The notes below the pieces were generated by a model that did no database searches, had not been told where the DNA came from, and saw only the letters and a list, made by a program, of their open reading frames with translations. Made by a program: the position numbers and the translations under genes. A stretch of 64,000 bases of DNA, from assembly GCF_001708445.1 (NCBI RefSeq), contig NZ_CP015637.1, positions 124,001-188,000 of the forward strand, read 5' to 3'. Origin of the DNA: Pseudomonas fluorescens (GTDB taxonomy: Bacteria; Pseudomonadota; Gammaproteobacteria; Pseudomonadales; Pseudomonadaceae). Shown here in pieces: positions 1 to 8,819 of the stretch (positions within the stretch are counted from its first letter, which is position 1; each line of letters opens with the position of its first letter).

Positions 1-871
1 TCAGGGCAAACGACAGGTTGCGCAGGCCAAGCATCTGCAATTTGAAGAACGGTATTGGCTGCGACCATTCATTGAGCAGGAACAGCACCAGCAACACCGT
101 GCCGCCACACAGCAGGAAGGTGATCAGGCCCGACTCGAACCAGTCCAGGCGATTGCCCTGCAACAGGCCGATCACCAGCATGCAGATCGCCGGGAACCCC
201 AGCAGCAGGCCGCGCCAGTTGAACTGCTTGAGGCGCTCCAGGCGCAGCGGGTCTTGTGGCAGGCCGTAGGCCACGGCGGCCATCGCCAGCAGGCACGGCC
301 CGACGATCTGCCAGAACGCCCACTGCCAGCCGACATACTCGGTCCACAGCGCCGCCAACGGCGTGCCCAGGCTCGGGCCGAACGTGGCGGTGAGCGCGTA
401 ACCGGCCAAGCCATACAGCTTGACGTTGGCCGGCAGGAAGCGCAGCGCCACGGTCATCAGCATCGGCGGCAACGCCCCACCCGCCAGGCCCTGGACGGTG
501 CGCAGCAGCAGCAGGCTTTCGTAGTTCGGCGCGAAGGGGCACAGGATGCCCAGCACAGTGAACAGAGCGATCGCGCACAGGGTGAAACGGCGCAGGGAAA
601 ACGTCACCGAACACCAAGGCGCGAAGGCCATGGCCGACACGGAAGTGGCGGTGTAGGCGGCGACCAGCCAGGTGCCTTCATCAAAACCGATGTACAGCGC
701 ACCGCGAATATCCGCGAGGGCCACCTTGGTGACCATCTCGTTGAGACCGGACACCAGCACCGCCAGCAACACGCCGACCAGGCCGATGATGATGCGCGGG
801 CCAAATACAGGCGGGGTGATGGCCGTGGGTTTGGCTGCGGCCGCAAGGGAGGGGGCAGCGAGGGAAGTCAT
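1..871 (-). CDS. MFS transporter, DHA2 (EmrB/QacA-like), partial
   Basis: The frame is open from an ATG at 871 to the window edge, giving about 290 N-terminal residues; the C-terminus lies outside. After a short Ala-rich N-terminus come repeated hydrophobic segments beginning near residue 25, with the sequence GLNEMVTKVALADIRGAL in TM1 and a GTWLVAAYTATSVSAMA segment typical of drug:H+ antiporter-2 proteins, which usually have 14 TM helices. Such proteins export hydrophobic or cationic compounds across the inner membrane; the substrate cannot be read here. A LysR gene is transcribed the same way upstream, separated by a REP hairpin. No membrane-fusion partner is visible in the window. Confidence 0.85.
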   Translation of the reverse strand, partial: MTSLAAPSLAAAAKPTAITPPVFGPRIIIGLVGVLLAVLVSGLNEMVTKVALADIRGALYIGFDEGTWLVAAYTATSVSAMAFAPWCSVTFSLRRFTLCAIALFTVLGILCPFAPNYESLLLLRTVQGLAGGALPPMLMTVALRFLPANVKLYGLAGYALTATFGPSLGTPLAALWTEYVGWQWAFWQIVGPCLLAMAAVAYGLPQDPLRLERLKQFNWRGLLLGFPAICMLVIGLLQGNRLDWFESGLITFLLCGGTVLLVLFLLNEWSQPIPFFKLQMLGLRNLSFAL

Positions 872-993
872 GTACAGGTAACTCGGGATTAGAAATACCC
901 GAGCAGTTTAATCAGGCACATCCATGACAAAAAGTTACATGTTGGCAGGGTATAAGTGCACCAGGCGCAATCCTGAATTCACCACAGAATCCT

Positions 994-1080
994 TGTGGGA
1001 GGGGGCTTGCCCCCGATTGCTGTGCCAGATACAGATTTTCTATCTGATCCACCGCAATCGGGGGCAAGCCCCCTCCCACA
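994..1080. repeat. REP/REPIN-type inverted repeat
   Basis: Two inverted arms of about 26 nt (around 995-1020 and 1055-1080), reading GTGGGAGGGGGCTTGCCCCC and its complement, are separated by about 34 nt. The arm is a common Pseudomonas REP type and a half copy also occurs near 61945-61966. It lies between the LysR gene and the MFS gene, where it could act as a transcript-end structure. Confidence 0.8.
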
Positions 1081-1103
1081 TTTGACTGTGCATGACGTAC
1101 AAA

Positions 1104-2024
1104 TCAGGTCGGCTGCGCTTCCAACCAAGTGGCGTGGCAACTTTCGCGCATCGTCTCGCGCAGCCATTTATGGGCCGGGTCTTTGTCGAAGCGCGGATGC
1201 CAGGATTGAGCCAGGACCAGGGTCGGCAACGAAATCGGCAAGGCGAATGCACGCAGCGGCAATTTCAAGCGATTGGCGCTGTAGAGCGCTTCCTTGGGCA
1301 CCGGCAGGATCAGGTCGGAGTCGGGCAGCATGAACATCGCACCATGAAAGCCTGGGGCGATCATCGCCACGCGGCGCTCCAGGCCCTGGGCATTCAGGGC
1401 GGTGTCGATCGGCCCGCGAGCGATGCCGCGCCGGGAAATGCTGATATGGGAATAACTGGCGAAACGCGCAGCGGTGATGTCTTCATCGAACAACGGGTGG
1501 TCTTCCCGCGCCAGGCCGACGAAGGTGGTGGAGAACAGGTTCTGCACCTTGACCTCGGGGCTGGAGGGCATGGTATTGCTCACCCGCAGGTCCAGGCGCC
1601 CTTCGCGCAGCGCCTCGTCGTCGGTGTCGCCTTCCGGCACGAAGCACAGCTCGCACAGGGGCGCCATGCGCTCCATGGTGTCGAACAGGCGTCCGCCGTA
1701 TACGCCGATGAAGAAGTCATTGGCACGCACGCTGAAACGGCGGCGCAGGGTGCTCAAGTCCACTTGGTCCGCCGAACGAAACAACAGCGCCGCCTGCTCC
1801 ACCACATTGCGCACTTGGCCTTGCAGTTCCAGCGCCTTGGGCGTCGGCACCAGGCCGCGCCCGGCACGCACCAGGATCGGATCACCCACTGCCTCGCGAA
1901 TGCGCGTGAGCGTGCGACTCATGGCCGCCGGGCTGAGGTTCATCCGCCGCGCGGCGCCCACCACGCTGCCCTCGTCGAGCAAAGCGTCGAGGGCGACCAG
2001 CAGGTTCATGTCTGGTAGTTGCAT
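1104..2024 (-). CDS. LysR-family transcriptional regulator
   Basis: About 306 residues from the ATG at 2024; an in-frame GTG at 2033 is an alternative start. The N-terminal winged HTH is evident (LDEGSVVGAARRMNLSPAAM, then SRTLTRIREAVGDPILVRAG), matching the LysR HTH that ends in a conserved 'LVR.GR' stretch. It is followed by a substrate-binding domain from about residue 90 to the end. The pattern 'MNLLVALDALL' with 'GRGLVPTPKALEL' resembles the NodD/PcpR-like branch of LysR proteins. It is probably cytoplasmic and ligand-responsive. It is co-oriented with the downstream MFS gene, which is a plausible but untested target. Confidence 0.9.
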   Translation of the reverse strand: MQLPDMNLLVALDALLDEGSVVGAARRMNLSPAAMSRTLTRIREAVGDPILVRAGRGLVPTPKALELQGQVRNVVEQAALLFRSADQVDLSTLRRRFSVRANDFFIGVYGGRLFDTMERMAPLCELCFVPEGDTDDEALREGRLDLRVSNTMPSSPEVKVQNLFSTTFVGLAREDHPLFDEDITAARFASYSHISISRRGIARGPIDTALNAQGLERRVAMIAPGFHGAMFMLPDSDLILPVPKEALYSANRLKLPLRAFALPISLPTLVLAQSWHPRFDKDPAHKWLRETMRESCHATWLEAQPT

Positions 2025-2083
2025 GCCAAGCACTCGTGGTCAGTCGGGAGTGAACTGGCCGCAATCGTAGCAGCATGGGCGTA

Positions 2084-2932
2084 TCAGCGCTGCATGCCCC
2101 AGCGTTTCACGGTGAGCCGCTCGAAGGTGTCGAACACCAGGTTTTCCACTAACAACCCGATCAGGATCACCACCGCCAACCCGGCGAATACCTTGTCGGT
2201 GTACAGCTCATTACGGTTCTGGAAGATGTACCAGCCCAGCCCCCCCTTGCCGCTTGTTGCACCAAACACCAACTCGGCAGCGATCAGCGTGCGCCAGGCG
2301 AATGCCCAGCCGATCTTGAGGCCGGCGAGAATCGACGGCAGCGCTGCCGGGATCAGGATGAACAGCACAAAGCGCATGCCCTTGAGGCCATAGTTGCGGC
2401 CGGCCATGCGCAGGGTTTCGGAAACGCCGAGGAACCCCGAATAGGTGTTGAGCGCCAGAGCCCACAACACCGAATGCACCAGCACGAAGATCAGGCTGTT
2501 CTGGCCCAGGCCGAACCACAGCAGCGCCAGCGGCAACAGGGCAATGGCCGGCAAGGGGTTGAACATTGAGGTCAGGGTGCTCAGCAGGTCGCGCCCCAAT
2601 TGCGTCGACACCGCGAGAGTGGTCAAGGCAAACGCCAGCACGATGCCGATCAGGTAGCCCTTGATCAGTACCACCAGCGAGATGCTCACCTTGCTCAGCA
2701 GTTCGCCACTGAGCAGGCCGTCATAGAGCGCGTGAAAGGTCTGCAGGAAACTCGGCAGCAATAGGTCGTTGTTCTGGTAGCGCGCGACGGCTTCCCACAG
2801 GATCGCAAGCACGATCAGGATCAGGCCCTTGCGCAGCCAGCCTTGTTGCCACAGGCGTTGGCGCAGGGGCAGTTCGCGCTCCACGGGGACGCTGAGCAGC
2901 GGCTCAAGGGTAATTTCGTATTCCTGGCGCAT
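2084..2932 (-). CDS. ABC transporter permease, TauC/SsuC-like
   Basis: A 282-residue inner-membrane protein of the binding-protein-dependent permease family. The BPD_transp_1 region contains an EAA-like loop around residues 175-195 (GRNYGLKGMRFVLFILIPAALPSILAGL, broken here by reading only), the cytoplasmic contact for the ATPase. Hydrophobic helices start near residue 35. The sequence type matches TauC/SsuC/nitrate permeases. It is the last gene of a leftward four-gene operon (dioxygenase, binding protein, ATPase, permease), with AGAGGG about 7 nt before the ATG. Likely substrate is a sulfonate, sulfate ester or related small anion; the exact compound is inferred only from the neighbouring TauD-type enzyme. 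Confidence 0.88.
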   Translation of the reverse strand: MRQEYEITLEPLLSVPVERELPLRQRLWQQGWLRKGLILIVLAILWEAVARYQNNDLLLPSFLQTFHALYDGLLSGELLSKVSISLVVLIKGYLIGIVLAFALTTLAVSTQLGRDLLSTLTSMFNPLPAIALLPLALLWFGLGQNSLIFVLVHSVLWALALNTYSGFLGVSETLRMAGRNYGLKGMRFVLFILIPAALPSILAGLKIGWAFAWRTLIAAELVFGATSGKGGLGWYIFQNRNELYTDKVFAGLAVVILIGLLVENLVFDTFERLTVKRWGMQR

Positions 2933-2944
2933 TGGGCTGCCCTC

Positions 2945-3796
2945 TTAGTAAGCGATGCGGATGTCGGCGAAACCCAACTCACGTTCGGCCTCGGGCGCTT
3001 CATCGAACAGCAGGCGATGAATGCGCCGCGCCGACGCCTGGAACTCCACGCCGCCGAGGCTGTGCAGGTTGTATTGATGGCTGTGGATTTCCGCGCGCAC
3101 GCGCCCGGGATGGGGGGACAGCAATAGGATGCGATTGCCCACCACCAGGGCTTCTTCGATGGAGTGGGTGACGAACAGCAGGGTGAAACGCACCTCCTCC
3201 CACAGCAGCAGCAATTCTTCCTGCATCTTGCGCCGGGTCAGGGCGTCGAGGGCGGCGAAGGGTTCGTCCATCAGCAGGATCTTCGGCTGCATGGCCAGGG
3301 CGCGAGCGATGGCCACGCGGGCTTTCATACCGCCGGAAAGCGTGTGCGGGTAAGCGTCGGCAAAGGCGCTGAGGCCGACTTTGTCGAGGTAGTGCAACGC
3401 CCGCTCTTCGGCTTCGCGACGCGGTAGCGTTTTCGACGCCAGCAGCGGAAACATCACGTTCTGCTTGACGGTTTTCCACGGCGGCAACTGGTCGAACTCC
3501 TGGAACACCACGATGCGGTCAGGGCCCGGCTGTTCGACCTTTTGTCCCAGCAGGCGAATTTCACCTTCGCAGGGTTTGATAAACCCCGCGATGGACTTGA
3601 GCAAGGTGGATTTGCCGCAGCCCGACGGGCCGAGCAACACGTAGCGGTCGGCCGGGTCGATCTCGAAACTGACCTGGTGCGTGGCCCGCACCACGCGCTC
3701 GGGAGTACGGTATTCCAGGCTGACGTTGTCCACCGCGAGCAACGGAGCGGTGGTATGCAGGTTGCTGGCCGTGTGGCCTTGCAAGAGCGCGTTCAT
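2945..3796 (-). CDS. ABC transporter ATP-binding protein, TauB/SsuB-like
   Basis: A 283-residue ABC ATPase. Walker A is GPSGCGKST (about residues 57-65), the Q-loop lies in VFQEFDQLPPW, the signature is LSGGMKARVAIARAL, Walker B is ILLMDEPFAALD and the switch histidine is in FVTHSIEEA. The extended start context AAGGAAG is 5 nt before the ATG. It energises import by the adjacent permease. The C-terminal 25 residues (EAPEAERELGFADIRIAY) extend slightly beyond the core domain. The gene lies between the permease and the periplasmic binding protein in one operon; the family assignment to sulfonate/nitrate/taurine importers rests on overall sequence pattern. Confidence 0.92.
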   Translation of the reverse strand: MNALLQGHTASNLHTTAPLLAVDNVSLEYRTPERVVRATHQVSFEIDPADRYVLLGPSGCGKSTLLKSIAGFIKPCEGEIRLLGQKVEQPGPDRIVVFQEFDQLPPWKTVKQNVMFPLLASKTLPRREAEERALHYLDKVGLSAFADAYPHTLSGGMKARVAIARALAMQPKILLMDEPFAALDALTRRKMQEELLLLWEEVRFTLLFVTHSIEEALVVGNRILLLSPHPGRVRAEIHSHQYNLHSLGGVEFQASARRIHRLLFDEAPEAERELGFADIRIAY

Positions 3797-3797
3797 C

Positions 3798-4823
3798 TCA
3801 ACTTCCTTGCAGGGGCTTGGCGTCCTGGAAGAAGTAGTCCTTCCACGATTCCGGCTTGTTCTTGATGGCGCCGACGCGGTAGAGGAATTCCGCCAGCGGG
3901 TAGGTATTTTTCGGTGTAACGCTGAACTCGAACTGCGGGTTGTCGATGATTTTCAGCAGTTCGGTACGGTCGATCTTGGCCTTGGTCACGCGGATGTAGG
4001 TGTCGGCAGCGGCACCTTTGTCGTTCTGGGCAAACTGCGCGGCTTCGGTCAACGCCTCGACAAACGCCTTGTAGGTCTTGGGGTTGTCGTTGCGGAATTT
4101 TTCGGTGGCGAACAGCACGGTCGGCGAATTCGGCCCCAGCAGGTCATAGGTGTTCAACACCACATGCACGTTGAGGTTGGCCAGCGCCTGGTCCTGGAAC
4201 GGCGGGTTAGAGAAGTGCCCGGTCAACTCGGTACCGCCGGCAATCAACGCAGCGGTGGCGTCAGGGTGCGGGACGGCAACGGTGTACTTGTCGAGGCGAT
4301 TGAATTCCTTGTCGCCCCACTGCTTGGCGGCGGCGTATTGCAGGAAACGCGACTGTACCGAAACACCCACGGCCGGCACGGCGATGCGGTCTTTGTCGGT
4401 GAAGTCGGCGATAGTCTTGACCTTGGGGTTGTTGCTCACCAGGTAGTACGGGAAGTTGCCCAGGGACGCCACGGCCTTGACGTTCTGTTTGCCGTGGGTA
4501 CGGTCCCAGATGGTCAGCAGTGGGCCAACGCCAGCACCGGCGATATCGATAGAGCCAGAGAGCAGCGCGTCGTTGACCGCCGCGCCGCCGGACAGCTGGG
4601 TCCAATCGACCTTGATGTCGAGGCCTTCCTGCTTGCCGTATTTTTCGATCAGGTTCTGGTCGCGCACCACGTTAAGCAGCAGGTAGACGATACCGAACTG
4701 TTCGGCAATGCGGATCTCGCCTTCGGCCTGGGCAGCCGTCGGAGCAACCAGGCTGCCCGCCAACAGACTGACACCAAGGCCGACGGTCGCCGCCAGCCGT
4801 GCAAATGGAATGTTCCTGGACAT
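3798..4823 (-). CDS. Periplasmic substrate-binding protein, TauA/SsuA-like
   Basis: Start taken at the ATG at 4823 (MSRNIPFARL) because GGAG sits 7 nt upstream; the longer open frame to 4961 overlaps the upstream gene and is not needed. A Sec signal peptide ends near ATAAQA. The mature part (about 315 residues) begins EGEIRIAEQFG and has the NMT1/SsuA-like pattern VDWTQLSGGAAVNDALLSGSIDIAGAG, where small anionic ligands are bound. It delivers ligand to the downstream ATPase/permease. Its place directly after the dioxygenase gene, 14 nt away, indicates co-transcription. Confidence 0.9.
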   Translation of the reverse strand: MSRNIPFARLAATVGLGVSLLAGSLVAPTAAQAEGEIRIAEQFGIVYLLLNVVRDQNLIEKYGKQEGLDIKVDWTQLSGGAAVNDALLSGSIDIAGAGVGPLLTIWDRTHGKQNVKAVASLGNFPYYLVSNNPKVKTIADFTDKDRIAVPAVGVSVQSRFLQYAAAKQWGDKEFNRLDKYTVAVPHPDATAALIAGGTELTGHFSNPPFQDQALANLNVHVVLNTYDLLGPNSPTVLFATEKFRNDNPKTYKAFVEALTEAAQFAQNDKGAAADTYIRVTKAKIDRTELLKIIDNPQFEFSVTPKNTYPLAEFLYRVGAIKNKPESWKDYFFQDAKPLQGS

Positions 4824-4837
4824 GGTCATGCTCCGAA

Positions 4838-5731
4838 TCAGAAAGGCGCGTCGCCCTGGATGGTGGTGCGGTACAGCTTGCGGCGTAGATGGCTGGGGCA
4901 GCCGGCGGCCAGGTGGATCAACGAACGGTTGTCCCAGAACACCAGGTCGTGGGGCTGCCATTGGTGGCGGTAGATATTTTCCGGCAGCACGCTATGGGCG
5001 TAGAGCTGGGCCAGCAAATCGCGGCTTTCGTCCTCCGGCAAACCGACGATGTGCGTGGTGAAGCCTTCACTGACGAACAGGGCCTTGCGGCCGTTTTCCG
5101 GGTGGGTGCGTACGATCGGGTGCACCACTTGCGCGACCTGGGCGAGCTGCTCAGGTGTCAGCGTCGGCCGCCAGTTACCTTCGAACTTGGTCTCGCTGTA
5201 GCGCGCGGTGTAGGAATGCGCAGCACTGCGGCCTTCGACAGCTGCACGCAGGTGCCCAGGCAGTTGGTCCCAGGCTTTGTGCATGTCGGCAAACAGGGTG
5301 TCACCGCCTTCGGCAGGCAGCTCCTGGGCGTGCAGCATCGAGCCGAGGCTGGGCAGCTCCTTATAGGACAGGTCCGAATGCCAGAATTTACCCGCGTCGC
5401 CCAGGCCGATGGATTGGCCGTTTTCGATGATGTTAGAGACGATCAGGATTTCCGGATGGTTGGCCAGAAGGAACTGTTTGAGCACGTGAATCTGCAACAC
5501 GCCGAAGCGGCGACTGAAGTCGATCTGCTGTTGCGGGGTGATACGTTGGTCGCGGAACACGACGACATGGTGCTCCAGGTGCGCGCGGTGGATGCGGGCG
5601 AAGTCCTGGTCGTTGACCGGGCGCGACAGGTCCAGGCCGACGATCTCGGCACCTACGCTGCCGGGTAATGGGCGGACCTCGAAATGCTGGGTAGTAGGGG
5701 TCACTGTTGGAACAGTAGAGGCGGCGGACAT
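4838..5731 (-). CDS. TauD/TfdA-family Fe(II)/2-oxoglutarate dioxygenase
   Basis: A 297-residue enzyme of the taurine dioxygenase family. The iron facial triad is visible as H118 and D120 in FWHSD and H273 in LIHLAAG; R284/R288 near RKLYRTT would hold 2-oxoglutarate. The ends GGDTLF and ALFVSEGFTTHIVG closely follow TauD. Family members oxidise taurine, alkylsulfonates, sulfate esters (AtsK) or aryloxyalkanoates, releasing sulfite, sulfate or phenols. First gene of the operon with its own ABC importer, so it probably desulfonates or de-esterifies an imported organosulfur compound. The AtsK-AtsRBC arrangement of P. putida is the closest parallel I know. GGGAG precedes the ATG. Confidence 0.88.
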   Translation of the reverse strand: MSAASTVPTVTPTTQHFEVRPLPGSVGAEIVGLDLSRPVNDQDFARIHRAHLEHHVVVFRDQRITPQQQIDFSRRFGVLQIHVLKQFLLANHPEILIVSNIIENGQSIGLGDAGKFWHSDLSYKELPSLGSMLHAQELPAEGGDTLFADMHKAWDQLPGHLRAAVEGRSAAHSYTARYSETKFEGNWRPTLTPEQLAQVAQVVHPIVRTHPENGRKALFVSEGFTTHIVGLPEDESRDLLAQLYAHSVLPENIYRHQWQPHDLVFWDNRSLIHLAAGCPSHLRRKLYRTTIQGDAPF

Positions 5732-6052
5732 GAGTTCACTCCCGGTCGGACAGGAGAGTGACTTTATAGATATAAGAACGACATTTTAAATACCATTAGT
5801 GAATATCGATAGACAGGAATGTACCGTCGAAAACCCGCCGGCAGCGAAGGCCAACGAATAGACCAGAGCAACGCAGCATCCCGTCCGCGCCCTCTGTAAG
5901 ATGCCGCAAAAATACACTGTGAGTGCCGTGATCAGCGTGTTTAGCCGCTTACAAGCCGAAAACCTTGCCCGTTTGACAAGCCTGTAGGCAGGCTCTAGTG
6001 TGCATTGGATCCAATTAGCCATCCCTCTTCTAAGAAGGAGCAAAGCGTAGCC
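5732..6052. other. Divergent intergenic promoter region
   Basis: The 321 bases lie between the dioxygenase operon and the GntR gene and must hold both promoters. The side nearest the dioxygenase is AT-rich (about 5760-5800). The side nearest the GntR gene has the palindromic operator listed separately. I see no small gene here. Confidence 0.6.
6004..6015. promoter_or_regulatory. Perfect palindrome, probable GntR/FCD operator
   Basis: ATTGGATCCAAT is a perfect 12-bp palindrome 37 nt upstream of the GTG start of the FCD-family regulator. The same core is the published VanR operator half-repeat in Caulobacter vanAB (from memory), and VanR is also an FCD GntR protein. Its position fits autoregulation or shared control of the divergent operon. 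Confidence 0.65.
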
Positions 6053-6751
6053 GTGACGCAGAAGCCGAACCCTTTGAGCAGCATTAAGGTCAGCGGGCCT
6101 ATTCCCGCTCATCTTGCTCGTTCAGTCATTGAAGAAACCTTGCGCAATGCCATCCTTGATGGTCGATTGCCATGCGGTACCGCCATGCGCCAGCAAGAGC
6201 TGGCCAGCCTGTTCGGGGTCAGCCGCATGCCCGTGCGCGAGGCATTGCGTCAGTTGGAGGCACAGTCGCTGTTGCATGTGGTGACGCACAAAGGCGCGGT
6301 GGTAGCGCCGTTGATCGAAGACAATTCAGCTGAAACCTACGCCCTGCGCATGCTGCTGGAATCCGAGGCGCTGCGCTTGTCGATCCCCCTGCTCACCGAC
6401 GCCGACATTGCCGAGGCCGAGGCCTGCATCAATGCCTTGGAACGTGAGAAGGACTACACCAAGATTGGGCGCCTCAACCGCCTGTTCCACATGGCCCTGT
6501 ACGGCAAGGCACCGAATCAACGGCTGCTCAAGTTGGTCGAGCATGGCTTGAATGAAGAGGAACGCTTCCTGCGCTTCAACCTCGAGGCGATGGGGCTGGG
6601 CGAGACCTCCCAGGAAGATCACCGCGAACTGCTGAAGCTGGTGGCACAGAAGAAGATCGACGAAAGCATCCTGACACTGCGTAATCACTTGATGCGCGGG
6701 ATGGAGGTAATCGCCACCTACCTCAAGGGCCTTGAAGCGCCCCATTCGTAA
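6053..6751 (+). CDS. GntR-family regulator with FCD domain
   Basis: Start set at GTG 6053, preceded by AAGGAG at 6035-6040 with a slightly long 12-nt spacing; the longer TTG frame at 6005 would run through the palindromic operator. About 232 residues. The winged HTH is clear (AILDGRLPCGTAMRQQELASLF followed by GVSRMPVREALRQLEAQSL), then an all-helical FCD ligand domain with the metal/ligand histidines in RLFHMALYG and EDHRELL. It is divergent from the taurine-like operon, so that operon or a linked function is the likely target. Ligand unknown, possibly an organic acid. Confidence 0.9.
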   Translation: MTQKPNPLSSIKVSGPIPAHLARSVIEETLRNAILDGRLPCGTAMRQQELASLFGVSRMPVREALRQLEAQSLLHVVTHKGAVVAPLIEDNSAETYALRMLLESEALRLSIPLLTDADIAEAEACINALEREKDYTKIGRLNRLFHMALYGKAPNQRLLKLVEHGLNEEERFLRFNLEAMGLGETSQEDHRELLKLVAQKKIDESILTLRNHLMRGMEVIATYLKGLEAPHS

Positions 6752-7116
6752 GGTTTTCCAGCACCTCGCCTGCCCCTTATGCACTGCGGGGCTCGCTTCC
6801 CATCGGGGAGCGTCCCGCGCCGGCACTTCTTAGCCGGAACAACACGCGCCTATTAACGCTGGGACATGAAACTTCCCACCCTTGATAAAACAACTTACCC
6901 ACAATAAATGCCGCCCCCAGATAAGCAACTAATACACTTATAAGCTTATCCAGGCACTCAATCGGCTTATTGTCTTTCGCCAATAAAAAACCACTTCATC
7001 CGGCCACGTAACTCCGCGCCTGCAGGCGGGGCTTGGCCAAACGCTACCTATCTACTTCCAAGCCGTAAACGCCCCCCTGTGTTCAGAGCAGTCGCAACAA
7101 CTTATAGGCATCAACC
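6752..7116. other. Intergenic region upstream of the mgo-like operon
   Basis: 365 bases with no supportable gene; the short open frame on the minus strand (6777-6983) lacks homologous features. It becomes AT-rich at about 6890-6985. A perfect GCCTGCAGGC palindrome lies near 7018-7027, about 90 nt before the operon, and is a possible regulator site. The operon promoter should be here. Confidence 0.5.
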
Positions 7117-7875
7117 ATGCATCACACGTTACTTGAGCAAAAAAAACTGCAGTTATGCAGCCATCCGTTATTTGAAGAAATAACTTCACTCAACAAGTTA
7201 CAACTTTTTATGAAAAGCCATGTGTTTGCGGTATGGGACTTCATGACGCTCACCAAACGCCTTCAACAAGACTTGACCTGTACGCAGTTGCCCTGGCTTC
7301 CCCCCATCGACCCGCAAGCCGCCCGCCTGATCAATGAGATTGTGCTGGGCGAGGAATCGGACGAGCGCCTGGGACAAGGTCATTGCAGCCACTTCGAGTT
7401 ATACCGCGACGCCATGGTCGAAGTGGACGCCAGCACCGCCGCGATTGACACCTTCATTACGCTGCAACGCCAGGGCATGAAGGCCAATACCGCGTTGCAA
7501 TACATCGACGTGCTACCTGGCGTAGCCCGTTTCGTCGAGAGTACGCTGCACATTGCCTTGAACGCACCGACCCATTGTGTGGCAGCCGCCTTCCTGCATG
7601 GCCGCGAAAGCGTCATCCCGTTCATGTTCGAACGCCTGCTGCGGGGTAGCGAGGTCATCCATCGCCGAGCGCCCACCCTGGGCTATTACCTCCACCGTCA
7701 CATTGAGCTGGATACCCAAGGCCATGAGCCAGGGGCGCAACAGTTGCTTCAACGCCTGGTCGGCGCAGACCCACGCCGCCAGGCGCAGGCCGCTGAAACC
7801 GCGCTCCGGGCCGTGGAAAACCGCATGACCCTCTGGGACGACGTGCTGGCCTCGTTGCAAACGGTGCGCCCATGA
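7117..7875 (+). CDS. mgoB: Heme-oxygenase-like DUF3050 protein (MgoB/PvfA)
   Basis: A 252-residue protein of the DUF3050 family, which has a heme-oxygenase-like helical fold. Recognisable stretches are [20 protein letters not shown], the acidic/His patch [20 protein letters not shown] and the [13 protein letters not shown] segment; the conserved E/H residues fit the non-heme diiron HDO class. In P. syringae mgoBCAD and P. entomophila pvfABCD the first gene is of this type and takes part in making the diazeniumdiolate/pyrazine N-oxide signal. The stop overlaps the next start by 4 nt (ATGA), showing translational coupling. The enzymatic step is inferred from the operon. Confidence 0.85.
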   Translation: MHHTLLEQKKLQLCSHPLFEEITSLNKLQLFMKSHVFAVWDFMTLTKRLQQDLTCTQLPWLPPIDPQAARLINEIVLGEESDERLGQGHCSHFELYRDAMVEVDASTAAIDTFITLQRQGMKANTALQYIDVLPGVARFVESTLHIALNAPTHCVAAAFLHGRESVIPFMFERLLRGSEVIHRRAPTLGYYLHRHIELDTQGHEPGAQQLLQRLVGADPRRQAQAAETALRAVENRMTLWDDVLASLQTVRP

Positions 7876-8819
7876 ACATCGCCAACTACCGCTCCATCGC
7901 CGAAGACTGGGAGCGTCGAGCAACCATTCGCACACGCCCTCGCCGCCAGATGGAAAACGACGACAAGCTGATCTATCCGCTGTGCCGCCAGCCATTGGCG
8001 CTCTGTGCGACCTTTCTCGAACATTGCCCGCAATGGCGCGACTTTGTGCTGGTGCAAAGCTTCTACAAATTCATCAACGATGTGGTGATTTTCGAAACCG
8101 AGATCGTCGACAAGACCGCTCGCCGCATTGCCAAGAACCGCTTCGCCCTGCCCTTCCCCCTCGTGTGCCGCTACGACGCGATGACTGTCGTGGTCGATGA
8201 GGATTACCACGCCCTGGTGGCATTGGATTTCCTCCAACAGACCGTGGCGATGACCGGCATACAACCGCTCGATCTGCCACGGGAAATCGAGCTGAGCCGT
8301 GCCTTGCCAGCGGCGCTGGCACAGGCCCCGGCGCACCTGCACGACGCCGTGGAACTGATCGGCGTGGCCATCGCCGAAAATACCGTCACCCAGGACGTCG
8401 CCGCGTTTTCCAACGACGAGAGCGTCAAGTCATCTGTCCGCGGACTGATGGCCGACCACCTGTTTGACGAAGGGCGCCATGCACAGTTCTGGACACGCTT
8501 GGTGCGCCTCTATTGGGAGGCGGCCAGCGTGGATGATCGCGACGGTATTGCCCGAGCCCTGCCGACGTTCCTGGCGCACTACCTGACCCATGACCTGCAG
8601 AAAGCCTTCGACCTTCAACTGATTGACCATCTGGACGTCAGCGCCAGTACTCGCGGTGCATTGAGGGCCGAGATAGAAGCACTGGACTTTCCCATCACCC
8701 GCCAACATCCGCTGATCGCCAACATCATGGGGTTCCTGCACCACAGTGGGCTGCTGCAGACACCGAGCATCGCCCAGGCGCTGGACGATTATCTGTTACT
8801 GGCCGGGAGAGCGGCATGA
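7872..8819 (+). CDS. mgoC: AurF-like diiron N-oxygenase (MgoC/PvfB)
   Basis: A 315-residue protein of the p-aminobenzoate N-oxygenase (AurF) family. Candidate diiron ligands are spread as in AurF: E in [10 protein letters not shown] in DEDYHALV, E in IAENTVTQD and D/E/H in DEGRHAQFW. Family members hydroxylate amines using O2 and a diiron centre; in mgo/pvf/ham pathways this enzyme is thought to N-oxygenate the amino-acid-derived intermediate leading to a diazeniumdiolate. It overlaps both neighbours by 4 nt, so production is coupled with MgoB and the NRPS. Cytoplasmic, no signal peptide. Confidence 0.88.
   Translation: MNIANYRSIAEDWERRATIRTRPRRQMENDDKLIYPLCRQPLALCATFLEHCPQWRDFVLVQSFYKFINDVVIFETEIVDKTARRIAKNRFALPFPLVCRYDAMTVVVDEDYHALVALDFLQQTVAMTGIQPLDLPREIELSRALPAALAQAPAHLHDAVELIGVAIAENTVTQDVAAFSNDESVKSSVRGLMADHLFDEGRHAQFWTRLVRLYWEAASVDDRDGIARALPTFLAHYLTHDLQKAFDLQLIDHLDVSASTRGALRAEIEALDFPITRQHPLIANIMGFLHHSGLLQTPSIAQALDDYLLLAGRAA

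Noticed and set aside
1092..2018. 308-codon plus-strand frame opposite the LysR gene
   Set aside because: The minus strand encodes an unambiguous LysR protein; the plus frame has no recognisable features.
6777..6983. 68-codon minus-strand frame in the mgo upstream region
   Set aside because: No ribosome-binding site, no homologous look, and the region is better read as promoter DNA.
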